Part shown: positions 22,690 through 46,222 of the stretch, piece after piece | How positions within the stretch are numbered: the first letter of the stretch is position 1 | Layout: each line of letters begins with the position of its first letter | NCBI GenBank assembly: GCA_009746045.1 | Contig: RPFO01000079.1 | Location: 6,404,784-6,468,783 of the forward strand | DNA: 64,000 bases | Reading direction: 5' to 3' | From: Mesostigma viride | Taxonomy: Eukaryota; Streptophyta; Mesostigmatophyceae; Mesostigmatales; Mesostigmataceae | The notes under the pieces: generated by a model | What the model saw: the letters and a program-made list of their open reading frames with translations, nothing else | What the model was told of the DNA's origin: nothing | The model's database searches: none | Program-made: the position numbers and the translations under genes

Positions 22690-23475
22690 GGCGCCGCTGC
22701 CTTCTGGGCCGGTGGGCGAAGCTGCAGCCGGAGCTGCAGACGTATTTTCATTGCCGAGCGCAGCCGCCAGGCTGCCGCGTTGCGTCGAGGGGCGTTTGCT
22801 CATCGAATATTTCGTAATAGCTTCGGAAAATCATATCAGCATGCATGTGCGTCGTAGAAAGACGCGTCGATTGTGATATTCACGGCTAAATTCGGTGCTC
22901 AAACGTGAAAGTTATGAGCTCCGCCGTCAGCCATGGCTACCTCGTGGCTCGTGGCTTGCATTCAAAGACTATGTGCCAGCGCATGTGCGCCCATAATGGC
23001 CATGGATGATGCATTAAGAATTTAGCCACGCCCTGCCTATACTGGACCCCCCATGGATGCTGCATTAAGAATTAGCTCACCCCTGCCTATACAGAGAGTC
23101 ACTCTCTGATGAGAAGCCATGCCTACTATAGCTTGTGTATAGCCACGTTGATCTTCCCCGGCCACCATGACAGGCTCCCCCTTCGCTGGGTATAGCTTGA
23201 TAGATCATGGGGGTGCAGGTGCCCTGGGGCACCCCGAGCAAGTGTCGTTTACTACATTCCCACCCTTGCAGGAAGTAGCTTAGAATGTATTAAGTAAGTA
23301 AGTAAGTAAGTACTTGCGTGTCATGCGCAAAGGCATGCCACGGAGTACTTTCTTCTTGCGCAAAGGCATGCCACGGAGTACAGAATGTATTAAAAGCCAT
23401 ATGCCCCTCGATCTCTGGGATATGTGCTACATTTACTCCCAACGGAGTTATGTTCCTAATTAATTAATTAATTAC
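22690..23475 (+). mobile_element. Family A copy with inverted 5' segment
   Basis: 22690-22950 is the minus-strand ORF1 start (MSKRPSTQR) plus 5' UTR, ending at the element's true 5' end. From about 22960 the sequence switches to plus-strand 3' UTR, ending in CAACGGAGTTATGTTCC and a TTAA/CTTA-type tail. The order (inverted 5' part, then direct 3' part with tail) is what twin priming produces in L1 elements. The 3' UTR is itself interrupted at 23293-23391. Confidence 0.8.
23293..23391 (-). mobile_element. Family E 3' end inserted in family A, with target duplication
   Basis: The insertion carries an (AAGT)n tract (tail on the minus strand) and GCGCAAAGGCATGCCACGG, which is present twice. It is flanked by AGAATGTATTA at about 23282 and 23392. 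The uninterrupted family A 3' UTR at 3900-3910 has one AGAATGTAT. The same family E end occurs near 27630, 53100 and 54715. Confidence 0.85.
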
Positions 23476-23514
23476 TTACTTAATTAATTAATGAATTAAA
23501 ATGGAAATGTGTAG

Positions 23515-23965
23515 CCTTGTGCATTGAAATTGTGGCTGGCTTACGTGTAGAGCGACTAGATGACCTAGGCAGTGGGGCCGGAAACAGCTTGCTTGATCAG
23601 GGCGTGTGTTTCGAGCCTGACTGGCCGGGAGTGTCTAGTGGTGCTCAAGCACCATTGCTGCGATCGCTCTCCCACCATTTACGAGGAAATCACGCAAATG
23701 GAAAACCACTGAAAAGGTCTAGCTTGTCAGTCAGTACGACAGCCATGCCATGATTCCAAACGTCCAAGAACTGCACACGGTGCAAAGGCAAAAATCCGGA
23801 GGACAGCACTTTCAAATATGTGCGGCGGGACCCAAAAGCCCGCGTATGCCAGAAAACATCGTGTTGCTGCAGCGACGTGACGATGTGGATGTAACGAATC
23901 CAGTGCCAGGCTTGGAACGTCCGCAAAGGAGATCTGGCATCACAGGGTTCAGATGTGCAGAGATA
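23515..23965 (+). repeat. Family G repeat, uninterrupted copy
   Basis: Plus-strand copy of the repeat that hAT element 1 split at 18019/19551. The unoccupied target reads GATCTGGCATCACAGGG at about 23931-23947. It contains a Cys-rich frame (NCTRCKGKNPE...KARVCQKTSC) of unknown identity. Confidence 0.8.
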
Positions 23966-24235
23966 GATTAATTAATTAATTAGACTCGTGCTCCCGTTGG
24001 GGAGTCACGGAGCATTAACCCCGATGGATGGATGGATGGATGGGTGCAAACAGTCCTATACCGGTCTAATCTATCTACATCAGCTACCTACAGCATCTAT
24101 CTAAACAACATCGCTAACTACAACATCTATCTAAACAACATCACGCTACCCTAGGGGAGCTGTCTGGCGTGCCTCCCGCGGATTTGCACACGCGGGCGCT
24201 TCCCCACAAGGGGGGGGCTCGTGGTCCTCTATGAC

Positions 24236-25855
<1,620 letters not shown>

Positions 25856-26222
25856 TCTATGTCCTGGGCCCACTTAATTAATAATTAATTGATTAATAGA
25901 CACGTGACTGCGTCACGTGAGCATAAGTCCTCAGTGGGAGGGGAACATGGGATGGAATAGATGGTGTAAGCTATCTAGGTCCTAGTTACAGGGGTGTGGG
26001 CACCGCGGCCCGAATCGCTATGAATGCCATACTTCGGGTCACACGCGGAGCCCCCACAGGCTTGGGGGTGGTCTCCTTCATCACTACTTGCCATCTATCC
26101 TTGCGCACCATCTGACTCCATATTACAGACAAACCAGGAGGCTGCCCGAGTGTGAGCCCGTCACGTCTAGTGTAGCACATGTCCATGCCGAGTCTATCAC
26201 GAAAAGTCACGAAAAGGCCGCT

Positions 26223-26720
26223 GGGCCCACTTGGCCTTGTCCATCATCTTCTTCCAAATCACGGAGAGGCCTAGGCCCTCCATGTCCTCTACCTTGTAAT
26301 GCCATGCTCACATGGGTCTTATTGCACCCACAGATTACCGGATCGTTAGCGTGTCCGTTTAGCTAGCGCGCCCGAATGCAGCTGTGGCATGCCTTAGGCA
26401 TGAAGGAGACTGGGGGTCTCTGCCCTTTCTCCTGTTGTGCACACACAGGTGCTCCGTGACTCCCCAACGGGAGCACGAGTTTAATTAATTAACCTCTACT
26501 AGCTGTTCTTTGAAGGTGCGGGCCTTGCGGCGTCTAACATCACGGGGCCCGGCCCACGTCAGGAGGTGCCGGCCAGGCTGAGCTGGTCGCAGTCCCGCGG
26601 GGGGGGCACGTGCGGAGATACTACGCCATCCAGCCGGTCCACGACCTGTTTGTAGAGCTTGTGCCAAGGTGCAGCACCGAACAGATGTGGGTGACGTTGC
26701 AGCAACACGATATGCCGTAA
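26223..26720. mobile_element. Family B and G fragments, rearranged
   Basis: 26223-26298 is a minus-strand ORF2 C-terminal piece. 26450-26488 is a plus-strand family B 3' hairpin with tail. 26492-26600 is again minus-strand ORF2. 26605-26690 matches family G. The switch of strand at 26490 resembles the inverted junctions of family A. Confidence 0.65.
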
Positions 26721-26724
26721 CTAT

Positions 26725-27430
26725 ATTAATTAATTAATTAATTAGACTCGTGCTCCCGTTGGGGAGTCACGGAGCATTAACCCCGATGGATGGATGGATG
26801 GGTGCAAACAGTCCTACCGGTCTAATCTATAGATCTACATCGGCTACATATACTACATCTATCTAACAGCATTCTAACTACTACATCTATATAGGCAGCC
26901 GCACGCTGCCCTAGGGGAGCTATCTGGCGTGCCTCCCACGGGATTGCACACGCGGGCGCTTCCCCACTGGGGGGGGCTCGTTGTCCTCTATGACCTGGGC
27001 CCACTTGGCCTTGTCCATCATCTTCTTCCAACTCACAGAGAGGCCTAGGCCCCCCATGTCCTCTACTAGCTGTTCTTTGAAGGTGCGGGCCTTGCGGCGT
27101 CTAACATCACTGGGCCCAGCCCACGTCAGGAGGTGCCGGCCAGGCTGGGCTGGTCGCACTCGGCAGTCCTGCGGAGGGGCCACGTGAGGTGTCTACCTGG
27201 TTGGTGCGAGCTAGGTGCCCTACTAGCTGCAGGCGTCGTTGCTTAATGGTGCTGGTGATATAGGGCATGCCCTGGTACATGTCCTCATTGCGGACATGAG
27301 CAGCATATCCTACTCTGAAAATGGAACGCAGCATGCTGGTGACCGCGCCGTCCAGCTTGCGGGCCAGGTCGGCGGTGAGGGTCCACGTCTCGGCCCCATA
27401 CGTGAGAACAGGAAGGACGAGGACCTCGTA
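26725..27430 (-). mobile_element. Family B retroelement 3' part
   Basis: Tail, hairpin sequence, (GATG)3, 3' UTR, then the ORF2 C-terminus, encoding on the minus strand ETWTLTADLARKLDG-like sequence, LRSIFRVGYAAHVRNEDM, TIKQRRLQLVGHLARTNQ and FKEQLVEDMGG. The GHLAR block is typical of non-LTR retrotransposon C-termini. 5'-truncated near 27430. Confidence 0.8.
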
Positions 27431-27454
27431 ACTATATGGTTGGGTTCCTCCACC

Positions 27455-27665
27455 CCATCCATCATGGAATATGTGCTACATGACCTCCCCACGGAGGCAT
27501 GTTATAATTTAATTTAATTTAGTTTAATTTAATATGGTTGGGGCATGATGCGCACGATATTTGTAACTTTCGTGTAATTATCTTTCTAATAAGATTAGCA
27601 TAGTTGTCTCCTTGACAGTACTCTGTGGCATGCCCATGCGCATGACACGCAAGTACTTACTTAAT
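27455..27665. mobile_element. Family C, H and E 3'-end fragments in series
   Basis: 27460-27530 is a family C end (ATGTGCTACATGACCTCC, then CACGGAGGCATGTTATAA, with an (AATTT)n tail). 27535-27615 matches 53230-53300 and 57415-57490 inverted (family H, GATATTTGTAACTTTCGTG). 27620-27665 is family E (GTGGCATGCCCATGCGCATG, ACTT tail). They read as successive 5'-truncated insertions. Confidence 0.65.
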
Positions 27666-28641
27666 GGGCAGGAGTACTTACTCCGTCAGGAAGATCACCG
27701 GTTACTGTGCTCACTACCTGTCCTGCGCCGTTACATGATGCAGGAGATTATGTCCTGAGAGAGGCAGCTGGGACGTCTTTGGGTAACCATGAAAATGCAG
27801 GGATACACTAGGACCATTGGACAAGGCTGTGGCTTTCGCAAAAAGATGGTCATCAGCCATCAGTCATTGTGCTGATGCGGAAGGCGGAAGCAACAGGAAG
27901 GTCTCTTTATCCATTTACTTCTAGGTGTCACGTGGCCACCATGGGAGAGCTGTACCGGGATATCAGCAATCCTTGGCTTATCTCCTGACATGATGCCAGT
28001 ACACAGAAGGCCTCTTCCAGCATCATCTCGCAACCTTGTCCAACGCACCAGGAAGAAGTGGGTATGGTACTTGCTCCTTTACTGAGCCTGAGCCTCTGTG
28101 CCGACTTGGGCAGGGTCATCGTGGCTCATATCCAGCTCCTGCATGATTCCACAGTCAACAAAGATGCCCAGATACATCAAAGGAAACCCAGGACGACTAT
28201 CGTCCGCAAAATGGTCCAACCACTAACAAAACGGCAACGGCAACTTAACCGTCATTGAGGAGCAAAATCGGCGACTTCCCTTAAGCTGGCAAACCCTGAC
28301 GTCCCTGCCATGTCTACGCATGAGCAGGTAATCTGTCCCTCGATACTGTCCAGAGGCATGAGACACCACATGTCAGGGTTTGCCTACCTGGGGTGTAGCA
28401 CGTAACCACATAAGACACCCTCAAAATAACAAGGCGGCCATCCTGTATCCCACACTCTGTACTTAATGGTTGCCCTGCAGTCCCGCATTTACGCACTAAA
28501 GACGGCTTTCTCCACACCAGTCCCCTGTTTCTGGTGAGGTTCAATAATCCCCCCCTTACCCTGCCCTCCCCCCGCCATCTCCCCAATAACCCACGTATAG
28601 CTTGTGTCGGCAATCTGTGCGCACACGCGATCCTAAAACCC
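27666..28641. other. No supported gene; downstream of GDI
   Basis: Unique-looking DNA. The right part is the 3' UTR and downstream region of the GDI gene (minus strand). No TGTAA-type polyadenylation signal is obvious. Confidence 0.5.
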
Positions 28642-40210
<11,569 letters not shown>

Positions 40211-41594
40211 CTTGGCAGAGCCTTCAGCTCAAGAATGCACACTCAGCTCTAAGCTTTCTCTCTGCACAAGCTATCTGCCGTGTTTATTGCGGACAAACGA
40301 CCACACCGACGCTTTATTAGCCTCGCTGCCCCGCTGCCTTCGCTAAGCTTTTGTAACACGCTAGGACTTCACTCAGCGGTTCAAGGTCGAGCGAGCACGT
40401 CGACCACCATTGCTAAACAACGGGCTCGCATCACCAGCTCATCGATGCTCAGAGCGCTGGAGCCCTTGACCGAGCACCTTCCCTGGAGGCCGGAATGCGC
40501 TTCGAGGTTCTTCCCAACTCAACTCAACTCAAAACCCGTTAACCAATTTAAACCTGGAGGGGGCAAAAGTGCAGGATTTGTGATTTTGTGTACGTCGGAG
40601 TTATTCGATCTTACCGCTTGTGTTCTGAACGTACCTTGAACTAGAGTGACCGCCGCAGGCCCCGCCCGCTGGCCCGCAGGCCGGGTACGCCACCCGTTTG
40701 TCTGTCGCGCTGCGCCCGCACTCAGACCGCAGTCCCGCAGTCCCGCCCGCCACCCCGGCCGCGGCCACCCACAAACCCCAAAGGTTAGCCTCATTGCCCG
40801 GCGTGCCACCGACCAGGCCGGGCGGCGGGCGCCCACTTACCCGCTGCTACTCTGCCCGCGCCCCGTGGTGCCCTTACCGTGTGTCGTTTCAGGCATGAAC
40901 GCGTAATTAGTGTAGTTCGGAGTAACGACGGTGCTCATCATCCTCGCGCTACGCAGCTCCGGAGGGAAATAGTAACGTTTTCCTTGGCTGCGCTCGACTC
41001 CGGAGAGCGGCAGGCAGCTGAAGCGGCCGCACGCCTGCCCGCGCGCTTGGCGCTGTGCGCGTATTGGTCCGGCACTAGTCAATTCCTCCTTTTGGATTGG
41101 TCGCGTACTTGACAAGGAGCTCCCAATAGTCGGGGATGTGCTCACACAGCTAAATTATTAATGTAGATACTGCAGGGGTTTTGGAAATATCCATTTTGTA
41201 GGGTCCTGGTTTTCTTGTGTGCTCATTGATCAGCCAAGGAGAGGGCACAAGAATGACAAGATCGCCGCGCCGGTTGCCCGATGGATGTCGACCGAGCGCG
41301 TGCTGACGCAGTGCACACTGCCCCTTCGCTGGGGCGAACTCTAGCCGGCGAACTGCATGGTGCAGTTCCCCGCACAGCAATGCCGGACTGGACAACGCCA
41401 TATGCCACGGACCACGCCGTCCGCGCGCGGTTCAGGGGCAGCTTGTGTATATTTGGGTTGAAGGTTCCTTTATTGGTACCCACTACCCACATGACGTAGT
41501 CACTTGCTTTTCAAGTCAGGGGCAGCAAGCTGGTTGAAAACAGTATATCTATCGCGCGACGGGCAGATGACGTTCGGCACGCTCAAGGTACCAT
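40211..41594. other. GDI upstream region; no further gene supported
   Basis: Presumed promoter and upstream sequence of the GDI gene, GC-rich at 40640-40860. Short frames have no recognised domain. Confidence 0.5.
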
Positions 41595-43845
41595 TAGTTA
41601 ATGAATTAACTCGTGCTCCCGTTGCATGGGGAGTCACGGAGCATTAACCCCGATGGATGGATGGATGGATGGATGGATGGATGGATGGATGGATGGATGG
41701 ATGGATGGATGGATGGATGGATGGATGGATGGATGGATGGATGGATGGATGGATGGATGGATGGATGGATGGATGGATGGATGGATGGATGGATGGATGG
41801 ATGGATGGATGGATGGATGGATGGATGGATGGATGGATGGATGGATGGATGGATGGATGGATGGATGGATGGATGGATGGATGGATGGATGGATGGATGG
41901 ATGGATGGATGGATGGATGGATGGATGGATGGATGGATGGATGGATGGATGGATGGATGGATGGATGGATGGATGGATGGATGGATGGATGGATGGATGG
42001 ATGGATGGATGGATGGATGGATGGATGGATGGATGGATGGATGGATGGATGGATGGATGGATGGATGGATGGATGGATGGATGGATGGATGGATGGATGG
42101 ATGGATGGATGGATGGATGGATGGATGGATGGATGGATGGATGGATGGATGGATGGATGGATGGATGGATGGATGGATGGATGGATGGATGGATGGATGG
42201 ATGGATGGATGGATGGATGGATGGATGGATGGATGGATGGATGGATGGATGGATGGATGGATGGATGGATGGATGGATGGATGGATGGATGGATGGATGG
42301 ATGGATGGATGGATGGATGGATGGATGGATGGATGGATGGATGGATGGATGGATGGATGGATGGATGGATGGATGGATGGATGGATGGATGGATGGATGG
42401 ATGGATGGATGGATGGATGGATGGATGGATGGATGGATGGATGGATGGATGGATGGATGGATGGATGGATGGATGGATGGATGGATGGATGGATGGATGG
42501 ATGGATGGATGGATGGATGGATGGATGGATGGATGGATGGATCATGGATGGATGGATGGATGGATGGATGGATGGATGGATATGGATGGATGGATGGATG
42601 GATGGATGGATGGATGGATGGATGGATGGATGGATGGATGGATGGATGGATGGATGGATGGATGGATGGATGGATGGATGGATGGATGGATGGATGGATG
42701 GATGGATGGATGGATGGATGGATGGATGGATGGATGGATGGATGGATGGATGGATGGATGGATGGATGGATGGATGGATGGATGGATGGATGGATGGATG
42801 GATGGATGGATGGATGGATGGATGGATGGATGGATGGATGGATGGATGGATGGATGGATGGATGGATGGATGGATGGATGGATGGATGGATGGATGGATG
42901 GATGGATGGATGGATGGATGGATGGATGGATGGATGGATGGATGGATGGATGGATGGATGGATGGATGGATGGATGGATGGATGGATGGATGGATGGATG
43001 GATGGATGGATGGATGGATGGATGGATGGATGGATGGATGGATGGATGGATGGATGGATGGATGGATGGATGGATGGATGGATGGATGGATGGATGGATG
43101 GATGGATGGATGGATGGATGGATGGATGGATGGATGGATGGATGGATGGATGGATGGATCATGGATGGATGGATGGATGGATGGATATGGATGGATGGAT
43201 GGATGGATGGATGGATGGATGGATGGATGGATGGATGGATGGATGGATGGATGGATGGATGGATGGATGGATGGATGGATGGATGGATGGATGGATGGAT
43301 GGATGGATGGATGGATGGATGGATGGATGGATGGATGGATGGATGGATGGATGGATGGATGGATGGATGGATGGATGGATGGATGGATGGATGGATGGAT
43401 GGATGGATGGATGGATGGATGGATGGATGGATGGATGGATGGATGGATGGATGGATGGATGGATGGATGGATGGATGGATGGATGGATGGATGGATGGAT
43501 GGATGGATGGATGGATGGATGGATGGATGGATGGATGGATGGATGGATGGATGGATGGATGGATGGATGGATGGATGGATGGATGGATGGATGGATGGAT
43601 GGATGGATGGATGGATGGATGGATGGATGGATGGATGGATGGATGGATGGATGGATGGATGGATGGATGGATGGATGGATGGATGGATGGATGGATGGAT
43701 GGATGGATGGATGGATGGATGGATGGATGGATGGATGGATGGATGGATGGATGGATGGATGGATGGATGGATGGATGGATGGATGGATGGATGGATGGAT
43801 GGATGGATGGATGGATGGATGGATGGATGGATGGATGGGTGTCCT
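41595..43845 (-). mobile_element. Family B 3' end with 2.2-kb (GATG)n expansion
   Basis: 41603-41653 is the family B tail-side sequence (CTCGTGCTCCCGTT...GGGGAGTCACGGAGC, ATTAACCCC). About 546 GATG units follow, to about 43838, and then GGGTG, the sequence that follows the repeat in other copies, before the match is lost. Interruptions (ATCATGG, ATATGG) occur as a pair at 42541/42580 and again at 43158/43186, so a block of about 617 bp was itself duplicated. Confidence 0.93.
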
Positions 43846-44039
43846 GAACATGCTACCTACCAAGATCTTTGATGCTACCTACCAAGATCTAGCATGTTTC
43901 GACTATATTTGCATCGTACATGAGTTATAAGGCTGTTTTTTGGCACTTTCAGACCGTAACTTGTGAGGCCGGGCGGCCCGGAACTCGAGGCGTAGCTTCT
44001 TGCGTAGCTGCATGGGCTCGGCGCGGCCGCTAAGCTGCG

Positions 44040-44235
44040 CTGGGTCGAGGTGCGTTTGCTCGCCATGACATTGCGTAATAGCTTCGATCGGGAAAATATA
44101 TCAGCACGTGTGCGTCTTAGAAAGACGAAGCGATTGCACATGATATTCGCCGACAAATTTGGTGGCCAAGCGTGAAAGTTATGAGCGCTGCCGTCAGCCA
44201 AGGCTACCTCGCCGTTGGCTCGTGGCTCGTGTGAG
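44040..44235 (-). mobile_element. Family A 5' end only
   Basis: Minus strand: 5' end, 5' UTR (ATAACTTTCACGCTTGGCC; AAGACGCACACGTGCTGATA) and the ORF1 start MASKRTSTQRSLAAA, then a break at about 44040. A copy that keeps the 5' end and lacks the 3' end is unusual for a retroelement. Confidence 0.75.
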
Positions 44236-45190
44236 GGACTATAAAGGTCTACCTGGTTGGTGCGAGCTAAGTGCCCTACTAGCACACGCAGGCGCCGCTG
44301 CTTTATTAATTAATTAATTAGACTCGTGCTCCCGTTGGGGAGTCACGGAGCATTAACCCCGATGGATGGATGGATGGGTGCAAACAGTCCTACCGGTCTA
44401 ATCTATCTACATCAGCTACCTACAACATCTATCTAACAGCATTCTAATTACTACAACATCTATCTAGACAGCCTCACGCTGCCCTAGGGGAGCTGTCTGG
44501 CGTGCCTCCCACGGGTTTGCACACGCGGGCGCTTCCCCACTGGGGGGGGCTCGTTGTCCTCTATGACCTGATCATGGGCCCACTCGGCCTTGTCCATCAT
44601 CTTCTTCCAAATCACGGAGAGCCCCCATGTCCTCTACTAGCTGTTCTTTGAAGGTGCGGGCCTTGCGGCGTCTAACATCACTGGGCCCGGCCCACGTCAG
44701 GACCGCTGCTTTATGGTGCTGGTGATAAGTGGCATGCCGAGGTACAAGTCCTCCTTGCGGACATGAGCAGCGTATCCTACATGGAAAATTGACCGCAGCA
44801 TGTTGGTGACCGCGCCGTCCAGCTTGTTGGCAAGGTCGGCGGTGAGAGTCCATATCTCGGCCCCGTACGTAAGAACAGGGAGGACCAGGACCTGCTTCTC
44901 TAGCTTGCCCAGGGGCTTGCGCCACAGGGCCCTGTAATGGCGTAAAGCGTGCCAGGCGAGGGAGATACGGTGGTCCACATCAGCCTCGCAGCTGGGGAGT
45001 AAGCTATACCCACCAACTTGATCGACGCGGTCCCGATGTACAGGACTCGAGAGCCATCAAGGAGAAAGAGGTCCCGAGGGCGGTGGCTGAGTGAGCGCCC
45101 AATCGACAGAGCCTCAGTCTTCTTGCTGACCTCGAGCCCCACCACTCGGGCCTCGATTGCGAGGCAGTCAAGCCACGTCTGCACGTGCTC
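44236..45190 (-). mobile_element. Family B ORF2 C-terminus and 3' UTR
   Basis: Tail at 44306-44320, hairpin sequence, (GATG)3 and 3' UTR, then minus-strand coding remnants: KEQLVEDMG, a deletion, TIKQRS, SIFHVGYAAHVRKEDLY, TYGAEIWTLTADLANKLDG, LFLLDGSRVLYIG and CLAIEARVVGLEVSKKTEAL. It is broken by frameshifts and 5'-truncated at about 45190, next to a family D motif. Confidence 0.8.
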
Positions 45191-46222
45191 AAGGTACCAT
45201 GGTCCGGATTCTCAAGATTTCTGGCCTGCGTTGGTTGTCTCATTGATATACATTGGGCCAGCAGGGTGCTGCACTTCAGTGCGTTACAACAACACGCACG
45301 CAGCAAGTTCCACTTTGGTAGATGGAGCATCTGCTTAGGTACAAGTCACTTGGATTTCAATACCATACACTCCAACGAATCAATTCGACTATTGACGTTA
45401 TCAATAAGAAAACCATTTGCTTTTATGTACAAATTTTAGTGTGGCAAACAGGGAACCATAATGCCATGATGTGCTACTTATGTTCTTTTTAAGGAGTGCT
45501 GTCATGGAGTGCTCGTTTCACAGTCATTCCTACCAGGACCACAGGGAGTCAACACGGGCCAAGGGCAGCGCAAGGAGGCTGCAGTTGCTGACTGCGCACT
45601 GGTCCAAGACTTCGTCACGTGGCCGAACCACAGAACTTCTTGGGCCATAAAAATGACCACTATTAGGTCAAGTATCCCAAAGCACATACCACCTAGGCCG
45701 GTGGGTATGAAACAACCCCTGCATAGTACAATACAGACCGTGCGTGCCTTGCAGGCCACTATACCAAAGAGACAATGATGCAACGTTTCATCTTAACGAG
45801 GCAAACTAATAAGAATGGGAGACCGAAGTGGGAGACACTTAACGTCAAGCCATGCAAATCTGCAGCCTCAATTTCTCTGACTTATCTGAAGACTGTGACC
45901 CGCCACCTGTCCATTAATGAACCGCCTCTAGCATGCCAAGTTCCTCCCCTCCCCCCACCCTCTCCCTGCCCCTCTGCCTCATAAGGCAATCATAGAGGTT
46001 GCACGCTGGTTGTGTCATTAATAGAGCTGACTCCGGTTTTTGAAGGACACACGCGGGAATGCCCCACAAGAGGGAACAGCCTGGAGAGGCTGCACACAAT
46101 TTCGCTGCTCCATGTCAATAAAGCGACCAGCGCATTCGGAACCATTCTAGTTCAGGGGATGCCATCCGGAAGCGAGACCATGTATGACAGCAAGACCGTT
46201 CCTTCTCCGACCACGCCCTTTA
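45191..46222. other. Intergenic; family D motif at 45195-45250
   Basis: After the dispersed motif CCATGGTCCGGATTCTC...TTTCTGGCCTGCG no repeat or gene is recognised. The right end is the 3' UTR side of the EsV-1-7 gene. Confidence 0.5.

Noticed and set aside
41613-43930. Three overlapping plus-strand frames of about 750 residues (WMDG repeats) and minus-strand HPSI repeats
   Set aside because: The (GATG)n unit is four bases and contains no stop in any phase, so all frames stay open by arithmetic. The array lies in a retroelement 3' UTR.
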